From: a virus
Direction: 5' to 3' (one strand)
IMG/VR virus record: IMGVR_UViG_3300034994_000063
Span: 1-20,409 of that record
DNA length: 20,409 nucleotides
Of this stretch, positions 13,702 through 20,409 are shown one piece after another. The first letter of the stretch is position 1. Each line of letters starts with the position of its first letter. The position numbers were made by a program, and so were the translations under genes. The notes beneath the pieces are model-generated. The model was given only the letters and a program-made list of their open reading frames with translations. It did no database searches and was not told the origin of the DNA.

Positions 13702-15429
13702 TTACAGACCTACCGAGAAAACCTGCTCCAGCGGTTCGACATGGTACGTGCTGAAGATCCAGTTGACCGGGTAGATAGGAACGGCAGCATAGTCCACGTA
13801 CCGGATCATCCCGTCAGCCCGCAGCACGGTTTTCTTCGGGTCGAAACTTCTGATGTAGCCTTCCCGCAGCGCCATTTGGAGAACCGAGTTGGTCAGGCTG
13901 ATGATACTCAGGTCCAGACCCTCCGTGCCCGGAGATCCTTTCAAACGGTCGTGCCGCTGGCGGATCTGGGCGGCGACATAGAAGGTCCCACGTCTCACGG
14001 AAAATTCAATGCGGGTAAGATCGTCGTTCTGGTTCCATGTAGTAACCTGGCGAGAGATCTGGTAACCGGCGCCCTGCACTGTATCGGGAATTGGGACTGC
14101 AACACCGGCCTCTACAAGATCCCCTGCTTCTTGTTCGGTGAGTTCAACTTCCAGGCCGAGGCAGCGGAGGTACTTGGCTGTCAATGGAAGGACCGGGGAC
14201 CCGCCAGCAGCGATACCGGCATACATTGCCGCCGTGATATAGGCAGGGTACAGCTTACTCTTGCCGTTTGGATCGTACTGGTAGTTACCGAGACCGGCAT
14301 GCAGGGTCAGGTCGGAATTGAGTACCTTTGCAGCGGCCTTGAGGGTCGCAATAGCTGTGGCCCTTGCATTGACACTACCCCAAGCCTGGAGTTCCCCGCC
14401 AACGAAAACCTGCCGCTCGTTCTTGGCTCCCAGCATGTAGTCAGCATGGCTATCGGCCATGGCGTGAATTGAGGCATCGCCTGACAAGACCAGGATGAAA
14501 TCACCTTTTACTGCTTTGAGGTTGTCAAAAGCAGCCTGCCAGTCGTTGTTGGTAGTGACTCCGTTTGTACCGCCAGCCAGGTATGTCCAGTCGAAGTTCG
14601 CCGGCACCCCGGTAGCGTCTACGATCCGTTCGGCAAGAGCGTAGCCAGACCGGGCGTTAATCCCGTCGATTATTGCCTGGAGATCCGACTTGACTGTATA
14701 CGCAGCAGCTTTAATAGCCTGCCCGACAACTGCATCGAGATCCATCGTGGAGTCACCTGGCTTATCGGCCATGATGATAGCCGTGTATTTGCCGGTGGCG
14801 TTGATTGCATCCGTCAGGGACTGGATGGTCGTGTAAACGTTCAGGTCCAGGGCCAAGTTGTCCACGTCGCCCGTGTTGGCTGTAGACAGAAGATGAGTCG
14901 CAGCTGACACGTCGATTGTCAACAGAGATGCAGCAGCGGCTCCTGTGTACTGGAGTGAAAAGGAACTCTTCGTCAGGTTGTCGAATACCTCGGTACTGCC
15001 GGCGTAATCGATAGAGACTTTTTTGCCAGTGGTCCCGGCTTCCTGCTTGGCCTTCACCTGATTGGCTGGTAGCCCGAAGAGATAACCGGTCAGTTTGTAA
15101 GCGGTAAACGTCTTGGTTGCGGGAGTACAGGGATTGACCGGGATAACCCGGACGTCTGAAGCTCCCTGTATTTCACTTCCTGGCGCCGGGTCGAACACGA
15201 GCTGGAGAGCCAGCCTTGCCTCTTCCGAGAAAGGGTGGAGGTAACGCAGCGCCAGAGCCGGGTCGTTAATCGGGGTAGGGATTCCGGGTGGTAGGAGACC
15301 AATCATCTCCCCCAGAACAAACAACCGATTGTTCCCCCCCAGCGGGGTCTTGGCCAGGGCCGACGAGTCTATTCTCGACCGCGCCCCCGGCAGTACATCA
15401 TATCTTCCATTCCAAAGAACTCCCTTCAT
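13702..15429 (-). CDS. Contractile tail sheath protein
   Basis: This 575-aa protein is the tail sheath, whose contraction drives the tube into the host. Residues 274-335 hold a conserved sheath core: FDWTYLAGGTNG, NDWQAAFDNLKAVKGDFILV, then SIHAMADSHADYM. This is followed by a Rossmann-like region. The C-terminal domain (about residues 478-568) has FSVRRGTFYVAAQIRQRHD, LREGYIRSFD and VPIYPVNWIFSTYHVEPL, the part that interlocks sheath subunits around the tube. Residues 130-260 are a probable surface-exposed inserted domain. The ATG overlaps the stop of the 83-aa gene (ATGA) and has AAGGAGG at 15440-15446. The tail tube gene follows after 31 nt. Confidence 0.93.
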   Translation of the reverse strand: MKGVLWNGRYDVLPGARSRIDSSALAKTPLGGNNRLFVLGEMIGLLPPGIPTPINDPALALRYLHPFSEEARLALQLVFDPAPGSEIQGASDVRVIPVNPCTPATKTFTAYKLTGYLFGLPANQVKAKQEAGTTGKKVSIDYAGSTEVFDNLTKSSFSLQYTGAAAASLLTIDVSAATHLLSTANTGDVDNLALDLNVYTTIQSLTDAINATGKYTAIIMADKPGDSTMDLDAVVGQAIKAAAYTVKSDLQAIIDGINARSGYALAERIVDATGVPANFDWTYLAGGTNGVTTNNDWQAAFDNLKAVKGDFILVLSGDASIHAMADSHADYMLGAKNERQVFVGGELQAWGSVNARATAIATLKAAAKVLNSDLTLHAGLGNYQYDPNGKSKLYPAYITAAMYAGIAAGGSPVLPLTAKYLRCLGLEVELTEQEAGDLVEAGVAVPIPDTVQGAGYQISRQVTTWNQNDDLTRIEFSVRRGTFYVAAQIRQRHDRLKGSPGTEGLDLSIISLTNSVLQMALREGYIRSFDPKKTVLRADGMIRYVDYAAVPIYPVNWIFSTYHVEPLEQVFSVGL

Positions 15430-15677
15430 GGGCTTGCTACCTCCTTATTGGATTCCTGCCAAATTTGCCACGGAACATTTACCGGTTTGGTCTGGAAAAG
15501 CGTGTATAGCCTCTGCCACTCTTCCTTGGATTTGTGCCCGGTTATCCCCTCTTTTTTAATCAGTTCGTGAAAAGCCCGCTTCATCTCCGGTTGGTTGATG
15601 CCCTGGAGAAATTCTATGACCATTACCGGGAACTTTCGCTCATCGTCAACCAGTAAAATTCTGTCTGTTTTCGCCAT
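15426..15677 (-). CDS. Small 83-aa protein upstream of the sheath, unknown function
   Basis: The product begins MAKTDRILLVDDERKFPVMV and is charged and probably helical, with many K, E, Q and W residues. There is no signal peptide or membrane segment and I do not recognise a family. The ILLVDDE start only superficially recalls response-regulator receivers. The protein is too short and lacks their later conserved Asp and Lys. Expression is well supported: GGAGG eight bases before the ATG at 15675-15677, three bases after the previous stop, and an ATGA overlap into the sheath gene. It may help neck or tail assembly. Confidence 0.7.
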   Translation of the reverse strand: MAKTDRILLVDDERKFPVMVIEFLQGINQPEMKRAFHELIKKEGITGHKSKEEWQRLYTLFQTKPVNVPWQIWQESNKEVASP

Positions 15678-15680
15678 CGC

Positions 15681-16337
15681 CTATGCCTCCGTGTTGTTGC
15701 CTATTTCAAACCCATTGTAAACAGGGACCCGCGTGGTCCATGTATGCAGTGATTTACCTGTGAAAATAACCGCTCTACTGAATACCAGCGCCGGGTAATG
15801 TTCCTGTTCTGGTTTCGTGTCCCCGGCGGATATCCGGGCTTCGATAACTCCTTTTGCTTCAAGAGCCATAATGTTAGAAGCAATGGCACGCTGGCAGATC
15901 CGGGACAGCCAGATAACTTCGGCCTTGCTGTTTGCTATGATGTCCGCCCGGTAATTAATACCGGCGTAGTAACCTTTTTCAGTGTCCCAGTTGGTGATCT
16001 CGTTATTTACGAGGACCGGTACCGGAGGCGCCCCGGTTTCTTGCCCGAGCATAAAGTCTTGCGAATCTTCACCACCAAGATAGACGCCTATTTGTGGGAA
16101 AGGGAGGTGCCCCAGCGGGAAAGACTCAAGAACGTAAATGCCCCGTTCACGTTTTCCCAGCTCTTCGTTCATATCGGTCAGCACCCGGCGCTCAGAGAAA
16201 TACTGCTGCACAGCAGAACGTTCTGCTTCCGGGCGGTCCGAGAAGAGATCGGCAATGATTCTGTCGTCGGTCCCGGCCTCTACGATTGCAGCAGCAAACA
16301 GGTCCCTGAAATATAGTTCGAGATTAATGAAGGCCAT
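15681..16337 (-). CDS. Probable tail terminator / tail completion protein
   Basis: This 218-aa protein begins MAFINLELYFRDLFAAAIV, with a short N-terminal helix. An alpha/beta body follows (RGIYVLESFPLGHLPFPQIGVYLGG, KAEVIWLSRICQRAIASNIM). Size and position, two genes before the sheath, fit tail-terminator or neck proteins of myoviruses. This is inference from context, with no specific family recognised. The ATG (16335-16337) shares one base with the upstream TAA (TAATG), so it is coupled to the 264-aa gene. Confidence 0.5.
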   Translation of the reverse strand: MAFINLELYFRDLFAAAIVEAGTDDRIIADLFSDRPEAERSAVQQYFSERRVLTDMNEELGKRERGIYVLESFPLGHLPFPQIGVYLGGEDSQDFMLGQETGAPPVPVLVNNEITNWDTEKGYYAGINYRADIIANSKAEVIWLSRICQRAIASNIMALEAKGVIEARISAGDTKPEQEHYPALVFSRAVIFTGKSLHTWTTRVPVYNGFEIGNNTEA

Positions 16338-17131
16338 TAGTTTACCGTTATCTCCATCCCGACACCTTTAAACGTCAGGAAGTCATTTTGGGCTGCCATC
16401 TTGAGATTGCGCTCTATCGCCGGCAGGCAGTAGTCAACTACGAATTGCACATGACGCTGCGCGGATCGGCCCGGATGCCACCATGACAGCGGGTCCGATT
16501 TGTCAGACACGATCCGGAAAGTCAAGTATTTGCTCTGAGCTGCTTTGCCGTAGGACGCCTGGATTTTCAACATACCCTCATGGATGGGGTTCTTGTGGGT
16601 ATAGCTGCCATGGCCGGATATGACTTTTGTCTGTGGAGATCCCAGTATTGCCCCGTGGTCTTTCTGGTTCAAGCGGCCACCGTAAATGGTTTTGCCAGTT
16701 CCTGAAATAGTTGGCTTCAATGCCCGAGCAGCAGCCATGATGTTTTGCGGCATAGGCTTGAACTGAGCATTCTCTGCTTTGCCTCCAGTGCCGTGTCTGA
16801 ATGGTATGATATTGAACAGGGTCCCGTTCTTAGACCGGCGGGCTTTAGGACCACCCAACAACATCGGCTTCATGTCCCAGGAGGAATAACCCTCTTCGGT
16901 TTTTTCGGCCATTTTATCAGTGGCCAGGATCTTTCTATTGAACTCACCCGCTTCCGGCATATCGAAGGCGGTGCCCTGGATAATGCTATCGGCGTACAGG
17001 TTTCGCTGGGTGATTGTGTCGAACCGTAAGGCCGGGGCTCCTGGAGTTTGACCGTCACCACGCACAACAGACACCCAGGTATTCTGGATGAACTCTGAAG
17101 CCATATCCATTGCGTTAATGAGGTTTATCAC
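16337..17131 (-). CDS. Probable neck / tail-completion protein, 264 aa
   Basis: The start is GTG (17129-17131), three bases after the previous stop, with AGGGG just upstream. The protein is basic and glycine-rich in the middle. Near the C-terminus it reads PLSWWHPGRSAQRHVQFVVDYCLPAIERNL. A W-HPG segment followed by a long helix resembles HK97 gp10-type head-tail completion proteins (tentative). It lies in a run of four neck-position genes between head and sheath. Function beyond virion assembly is not supported by the sequence alone. Confidence 0.5.
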   Translation of the reverse strand: MINLINAMDMASEFIQNTWVSVVRGDGQTPGAPALRFDTITQRNLYADSIIQGTAFDMPEAGEFNRKILATDKMAEKTEEGYSSWDMKPMLLGGPKARRSKNGTLFNIIPFRHGTGGKAENAQFKPMPQNIMAAARALKPTISGTGKTIYGGRLNQKDHGAILGSPQTKVISGHGSYTHKNPIHEGMLKIQASYGKAAQSKYLTFRIVSDKSDPLSWWHPGRSAQRHVQFVVDYCLPAIERNLKMAAQNDFLTFKGVGMEITVN

Positions 17132-17134
17132 TCT

Positions 17135-17770
17135 CTACCCCTGCGCCACCATCAAGTGGAGTTTCCGCAGCATGACTTTCGACCCGATATCCTCCCCGTG
17201 CGAGAATCTTTCCATCGGCGGGAAGAAGGCGATCCATTCAATGAACGCCCGGTATTTGACGGTGTACTTCTTCCCGAGGGAGGGCTTGTCGCCGTCTTTC
17301 CCGGCCCAGTCCCAGAGGATTGTTTTTTCACTGAATTTGAAGTCCACTCCTTCCTTGTACCGGTTGCGATCTTCGTCCATGCAGAAGATGGCCGACTCGG
17401 CTTTGTAGAGGAGGGAATCGTGGGCCTCATTTCCCCTTATTCTTGCATCCCCAGCCCCGTAAGGCAAAGGTTTCAGGAGAGTGATTTTATCGCCTTCGGA
17501 GACGGTGGCTCCAGTTTGTGGGGAGAAGAGGGCATCGCCTGGAAGGAACAAACCTGTGGAGACAAGTTCTTTGCGCTGGGTCAAATCAGTGAACAGGCCG
17601 ACGATCTTTTCCGGGTCGTCATAGACTGAACCCGTGACGTCGTGTGCGTTGCAGTTCGGGTCAAGTTGGCCGTCTCTGCCTTGGCACCAGCACCGCATGC
17701 CGGTAGCATGCAGGACCAGCTCGCCTTCTTCACGAACGAACCTGTTTACCTCTGCGCCATGGATTGGCAT
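17135..17770 (-). CDS. Probable head-completion/neck protein with CxC...CxxH cluster
   Basis: I take the ATG at 17768-17770, which shares a base with the upstream TAA (TAATG), giving 211 residues. A start at 17836 would overlap the 445-aa gene by 67 nt and add a cysteine- and arginine-rich leader unlike a structural protein. Residues 27-43 hold C27, C29, C40 and H43 around WCQGRDGQLDPN, a compact metal-binding-like cluster similar to cysteine motifs in neck proteins of several large myoviruses. The rest is mixed alpha/beta with a YKEGVDFKF segment typical of phage virion beta-domains. The role is inferred from its place between head genes and tail genes. Confidence 0.55.
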   Translation of the reverse strand: MPIHGAEVNRFVREEGELVLHATGMRCWCQGRDGQLDPNCNAHDVTGSVYDDPEKIVGLFTDLTQRKELVSTGLFLPGDALFSPQTGATVSEGDKITLLKPLPYGAGDARIRGNEAHDSLLYKAESAIFCMDEDRNRYKEGVDFKFSEKTILWDWAGKDGDKPSLGKKYTVKYRAFIEWIAFFPPMERFSHGEDIGSKVMLRKLHLMVAQG

Positions 17771-19107
17771 TACATTGTCGCCATAACAAAGCCGCCGTAC
17801 CGCTGCCGGAGCTTGCCCTTGTTGGCATCTAACCATTTCTGATTCTGGTCAACAGTCGCACCATAGACACCGGTCTGGCCAAACGAGGAGGACCGGGATA
17901 CACCATCCTTGGACATCGACTCACTCTGCCGACCGCCCCTTGCCGCCTGGCCTGCGATGGTCAGGATCGGTATGGACGCCACATAGCCAACTGCTTTCAA
18001 CAGGTCGGCTTTGTCCTCTACGTGCATGAGGCCAATAATGGCCTGGTACCGCCAGAAGTCGGTAATAGATTCTCTGATTCCCCAGTAGTTCAACTGGGTA
18101 AAGAAGGTAATGATGTAGGAAAGCTCGGCTGCTTGCGGCAGGATCTCCACGCTGCCGACGCCGTGATTCAGCGCGAAGACACCATGAGATAATTCCAGCA
18201 CCTTATTGCCGCCGAAATACCCGTCGAGAACGGACATCTTCTGAACGTGGGTATATGGCAGGTTGATTCTCCATGACAGCGAAGACTGAGAAAAGGCTTC
18301 CCGCCTGAAGAAGTGGGCGCCCTCAGCTTTCAGATCGTAGGTGTCATCGTAATACGGAGCGGTTGCGGCCCGTTTGGGTTCTAAAAACGTACCGATACAC
18401 CGCTCAATTTCGGCCACACCATTTCTTATTTCTTGGCGGATCGTGGCGTCGTCAATTGTTGCGTAGTCGAGGATGATTCCTTCAGCGACATTCCCGTCTG
18501 GTAAGTTGAAAGGATCAATATCCACGTCGATATAATTGCCTCGGTCGTCAGGAAGGATTTCATTTCCTGGGGCGGCGGCCAGCTCAACTATAGCACCATT
18601 GTTCCATTGGATCGTGGCTGCACCTACCGGGTCAACCGTTGCTGCTTTGTAGACCAGCAGGTAGATCCCCGGACCGGTGCCTTGTGACGCCTGGGTAATC
18701 GAGATCCCGGTAACAAGCGAGGGCTGTTTTACCGCCGTGATAATATCAGCCTGTTTCAAAGGCAGACCGGCACAATAACTTTTTTTCAGGTTGGCAACTG
18801 TCATGAGGCTGACAATGAAGGTCGAAGAAGCAGAGACGTCCCCGCTTATAGCGGTTATCTCATACGTGCCCGTTGTGAAGAGGGGGAAGCCGTCTGCAGC
18901 CAACACCTTTAAATCGAAAACAGCCACGGCCCCTTTCGGAGTAGTGACAGCGATCTCTTGTACCGCCAGTTCGGTCCCACGGCGCAGGACACGAACGGTT
19001 GCTGTGCCGGCAGCGTCTGGGACAACCCGGACTTTTAATACTGACCGGTCAGATTCCAGTCTGGAGTATTCTGACCGGTCAGTATGTATTTGCAGAATGG
19101 TAATCAC
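17770..19107 (-). CDS. Neck-region protein with N-terminal Ig/MG2-like domain, 445 aa, unknown function
   Basis: The start is GTG at 19105-19107, three bases after the 145-aa gene. No clear ribosome site is present, so it is probably translationally coupled. Residues 5-100 form a beta-sandwich-like domain (HTDRSEY near residue 8, VLKVRVVPD, TATVRVLRRG, GTYEITAISGDV) of the Ig/macroglobulin-like type. Residues 100-215 look like a second beta or mixed domain. Residues 220-445 are mostly helical and aromatic, with a hydrophobic stretch (LLKAVGYVASIPILTIAG) before a Gly/Ser/Gln-rich tail ending RQRYGGFVMATM. Its place after the head genes suggests a connector or head-completion role, but I recognise no named family. 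The first 24 codons contain a perfect 16-bp inverted repeat. Confidence 0.65.
   Translation of the reverse strand: MITILQIHTDRSEYSRLESDRSVLKVRVVPDAAGTATVRVLRRGTELAVQEIAVTTPKGAVAVFDLKVLAADGFPLFTTGTYEITAISGDVSASSTFIVSLMTVANLKKSYCAGLPLKQADIITAVKQPSLVTGISITQASQGTGPGIYLLVYKAATVDPVGAATIQWNNGAIVELAAAPGNEILPDDRGNYIDVDIDPFNLPDGNVAEGIILDYATIDDATIRQEIRNGVAEIERCIGTFLEPKRAATAPYYDDTYDLKAEGAHFFRREAFSQSSLSWRINLPYTHVQKMSVLDGYFGGNKVLELSHGVFALNHGVGSVEILPQAAELSYIITFFTQLNYWGIRESITDFWRYQAIIGLMHVEDKADLLKAVGYVASIPILTIAGQAARGGRQSESMSKDGVSRSSSFGQTGVYGATVDQNQKWLDANKGKLRQRYGGFVMATM
19038..19085 (-). repeat. 16-bp perfect inverted repeat built from two copies of a 12-bp palindrome
   Basis: The arms 19038-19053 and 19070-19085 are exact reverse complements. 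Each contains CTGACCGGTCAG, itself a palindrome, and the palindrome centres are 30 bp apart. The 16-nt spacer holds a further small inverted repeat (TCCAG at 19055-19059, CTGGA at 19061-19065). In the message this would fold into a stable hairpin over codons 8-24 of the 445-aa gene, starting 22 nt after its GTG. In DNA it could be a paired operator. Confidence 0.85.
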
Positions 19108-19110
19108 TGG

Positions 19111-19548
19111 CTACTGTTTGTAAATGACGACTTGAGGACGGGCCGCGTATGAAGTAGAAGCACAGCCATAGACCGCTATCCGTTTGGTATTAAGGCCCGG
19201 ATGCCACGGACCCACCCCGGAAGTCGGAAATTTACCGGTCGCAGAAGTGCCATAGACTGAACTGTACCCGCCGAATTTGGCGCTGCAGGCCACCGCCGTA
19301 TTGTCACTCAGTTTGACAATAGATATCTGATACTTGGTGAGCTTGTCCACAGCGATATTGGTGTAACCACCTTTGGTCCCCAGGTCAATCACGGTAACTG
19401 AACTGGGAGCGAAGTCCGTCCCGAAAAGGGCCGCCCCGCCGAATTGTCCGAACGTGGGGAAACCGTCTCCCGCACCCGGAAAAGCAAATGCCCCCGTTGC
19501 CATTGCCAACAGCAGAACTACCCCGCACAGAAAACTTAACTTTTTCAT
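19111..19548 (-). CDS. Secreted 145-aa protein with signal peptide, unknown function
   Basis: The product starts MKKLSFLCGVVLLLAMATG and has a clear Sec signal peptide with likely cleavage after AFA (residues 20-22). The mature part (about 123 residues) is rich in G, S, T, V and Y and probably beta. It carries two cysteines (C88 and C129) that could pair in an oxidising compartment. I recognise no family. The gene lies inside the head-to-neck block, where capsid decoration or head-completion proteins are normal and exported proteins are not. AAGGAGG lies 10 bases before the ATG (19546-19548), which overlaps the stop of the 51-aa gene. It could be a moron product displayed on or secreted from the cell, or a virion protein with an unusual route. 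Confidence 0.8.
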   Translation of the reverse strand: MKKLSFLCGVVLLLAMATGAFAFPGAGDGFPTFGQFGGAALFGTDFAPSSVTVIDLGTKGGYTNIAVDKLTKYQISIVKLSDNTAVACSAKFGGYSSVYGTSATGKFPTSGVGPWHPGLNTKRIAVYGCASTSYAARPQVVIYKQ

Positions 19549-19700
19549 CCTTTTGTTACCTCCTTGAAAGTGATTTTTTGCGGCAGTCTGGTGGGCCGGC
19601 GCTTCTCAGAAAGAGCAAGAAGCGCCTCCACCATAACGTTATGCTCTTCAACCAGAGCTCTTACTTGTTCGGAATGGCAATCTGCGAGGACAAGTCGCAT
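19545..19700 (-). CDS. Small 51-aa protein in the head module, unknown function
   Basis: ATG at 19698-19700 follows the previous TAA by one base (TAAAATG) and TGA at 19545-19547 overlaps the next ATG. The product begins MRLVLADCHSEQVRALVEEH and is predicted helical in its first 33 residues (HNVMVEALLALSEKRR), followed by a basic TRLPQKITFKEVTKG tail. Its last codons contain the strong AAGGAGG site of the next gene. The perfect fit between both neighbours supports a real coding region. No family is recognised and no ribosome site is clear, so translation is likely coupled. Confidence 0.65.
   Translation of the reverse strand: MRLVLADCHSEQVRALVEEHNVMVEALLALSEKRRPTRLPQKITFKEVTKG
19559..19565 (-). 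promoter_or_regulatory. Strong ribosome binding site of the secreted 145-aa gene
   Basis: AAGGAGG on the minus strand, 10 bases before the ATG at 19548 and inside the end of the 51-aa gene. It is among the best Shine-Dalgarno matches in the window, suggesting high translation of the secreted protein. Confidence 0.7.
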
Positions 19701-19701
19701 T

Positions 19702-20301
19702 TTATGCGGTCAGTTCGGTAAGCCTGACGGTCAACAGGTCGATCCGGTCCTGGCGGGCTTCACCGTTTGCTTCAGCGGCGATAAGCTGTTTGATCAATTC
19801 GGGATCGGTTGTGGCGGCCAAGGGCATAGCCAGGTCTTCAGTCGTTATCGCTTCGTACCCTTCAACGGTCAGGGGCTCGCTTGACTTCTGGTCACCAGTA
19901 CCAGCTGCTGCGGCGTCGGTGTCTTTTTTCATCTCAACGGCATACAGAGCCTGCAGTTTATCTGTACCCAGTTTTGGGTGAAATTTAGCGCCCTTCCCGG
20001 TCAGATACACCCGGATCTCGTCGTCGGAAGGGGTGTCCTTGTTGGCCTTGCCGGCGCCAGTAGTGCCGGAGCCAGGGCCTTTATCGTCAGGAGAAATTAC
20101 TGCTTTTGCGTAGCCCGGCAGCGGCTGGCCGTTGTTACCGGAAAGCAGGGTTTCTGCTACTTCTTCATCGACCTTGACAATGCCGTTTCTGATAGGGCAG
20201 AGGAATTCATTGCCTTTGAGAGTGGTGAGTTTGAGGTTACCGACTACGTTTGCCGGCACGCTTATTTCGATATCGCCCACGTTGATTGTCGTCTTGTCCA
20301 T
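19702..20301 (-). CDS. Head-associated protein with HeH/LEM-like segment, 199 aa
   Basis: Residues 1-70 are a compact beta-rich domain (INVGDIEISVPANVVGNLKL, LCPIRNGIVKVDEE). A G/K/T-rich linker (residues 72-91) follows. Residues 95-122 (EIRVYLTGKGAKFHPKLGTDKL, then QALY) match the HeH/LEM helix-extended-helix pattern found in small phage proteins encoded beside the major capsid gene. The C-terminus is helical and ends with a probable coiled coil (residues 165-199). It has GGAGGT six bases before the ATG (20299-20301). It may be a head completion, head fibre or capsid-stabilising protein. The exact role is unknown. Confidence 0.65.
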   Translation of the reverse strand: MDKTTINVGDIEISVPANVVGNLKLTTLKGNEFLCPIRNGIVKVDEEVAETLLSGNNGQPLPGYAKAVISPDDKGPGSGTTGAGKANKDTPSDDEIRVYLTGKGAKFHPKLGTDKLQALYAVEMKKDTDAAAAGTGDQKSSEPLTVEGYEAITTEDLAMPLAATTDPELIKQLIAAEANGEARQDRIDLLTVRLTELTA

Positions 20302-20322
20302 CTTGCACCTCCATACTAAGAT

Positions 20323-20350
20323 ATCAGGGGCTCCCGCAGGAGCCCCTGAT
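20323..20350 (-). terminator. Perfect 12-bp hairpin after the probable capsid gene
   Basis: The arms 20323-20334 and 20339-20350 are exact complements around a 4-nt loop (TGCG on the minus strand). The stem holds the GC-rich core GGGGCTCC/GGAGCCCC. It starts 20 bases after the stop of the upstream gene. There is no U-run downstream and the next ribosome site comes soon after, so read-through into the next gene is expected. It is probably a partial terminator or an mRNA-stabilising stem. Confidence 0.7.
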
Positions 20351-20369
20351 TCGTTACTGCCGGCGAAAC

Positions 20370-20409
20370 CTACGGAGCGATGTACGGACCGCAGTTTTTG
20401 AAGATGATG
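20370..20409 (-). CDS. C-terminal end of upstream gene, probably the major capsid protein (partial)
   Basis: Only 12 codons and a TAG stop (20370-20372) are visible, reading IIFKNCGPYIAP. The fragment is too short to identify by sequence. It is called capsid because the downstream gene has a HeH/LEM-like segment, which often follows the major capsid gene, because a strong hairpin follows the stop, and because the neck genes come next. The frame is open up to the window edge. Confidence 0.45.
   Translation of the reverse strand, partial: IIFKNCGPYIAP

Noticed and set aside
13651-14472. Long plus-strand open frame of 273 codons across the tube/sheath junction.
   Set aside because: It lies antisense to the clearly recognised sheath gene and the start of the tube gene, has no recognisable motif, and the operon reads only on the minus strand.
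15426-15677. Response-regulator receiver domain suggested by ILLVDDE at the start of the 83-aa protein.
   Set aside because: The protein is too short and lacks the later phospho-acceptor Asp and conserved Lys of receiver domains.
17771-17836. A longer start for the 211-aa neck protein at 17836.
   Set aside because: The TAATG junction at 17768-17772 is the typical coupling in this operon, and the extra 22 residues match the antisense-like leader pattern rather than a structural protein.
19038-19085. The hairpin as an intrinsic terminator after the secreted 145-aa gene.
   Set aside because: It lies within the coding start of the next gene and is followed by TATTAAAAG, not a U-run. Kept as a repeat of unknown function.

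Overview
The window is the late structural module of a contractile-tailed (myovirus-type) phage or prophage. Every gene reads on the minus strand, so transcription runs from right to left. The packing is very tight: many neighbours overlap by ATGA or TAATG, or sit 3 nt apart, which points to one translationally coupled operon. No integrase, transposase, tRNA, CRISPR or host gene is visible, so lytic phage and prophage cannot be told apart. The host is uncertain. Typical signal peptides, strong G-rich Shine-Dalgarno sites and roughly balanced base composition fit a Gram-negative bacterium (perhaps Desulfobacterota-like), but this is weak inference.

Head and neck (20409 to about 15426): the last 12 codons of a gene that is probably the major capsid protein, followed by a perfect 12-bp hairpin. 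Then come a 199-aa protein with a HeH/LEM-like segment, a 51-aa protein, a 145-aa protein with a signal peptide, a 445-aa neck-region protein with an Ig/MG2-like N-terminus, a 211-aa protein with a CxC...CxxH cluster, a 264-aa and a 218-aa probable neck/tail-completion protein, and an 83-aa unknown.

Tail shaft (15429 to 10564): tail sheath, tail tube, a GC-rich hairpin, a tail-assembly chaperone whose long form appears to need a +1 (or -2) ribosomal frameshift, and the tape measure.

Baseplate (10567 to 4438): a gp27/gpD-like hub, a gpV-like spike with an OB fold and repetitive beta-stalk, a 647-aa protein that carries a LysM-like segment and ends in a gp25/W-like wedge domain, a baseplate J protein and a gpI-like protein.

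Adhesion and lysis (4427 to 1): a fibre adaptor, a 461-aa tail fibre and a 570-aa pectate-lyase-fold tailspike, then the start of an endolysin with a peptidoglycan-binding domain that runs off the left edge. The fibre and the spike both begin with signal-peptide-like segments. With the 145-aa gene in the head block, that makes three genes in the operon predicted to enter the Sec pathway. This is the most unusual property of the window, because virion proteins normally assemble in the cytoplasm.

Other points of interest are the frameshift that adds a conserved region plus a zinc-ribbon-like C-terminus to the chaperone, the wedge-domain fusion, and a 16-bp perfect inverted repeat inside the first codons of the 445-aa gene.
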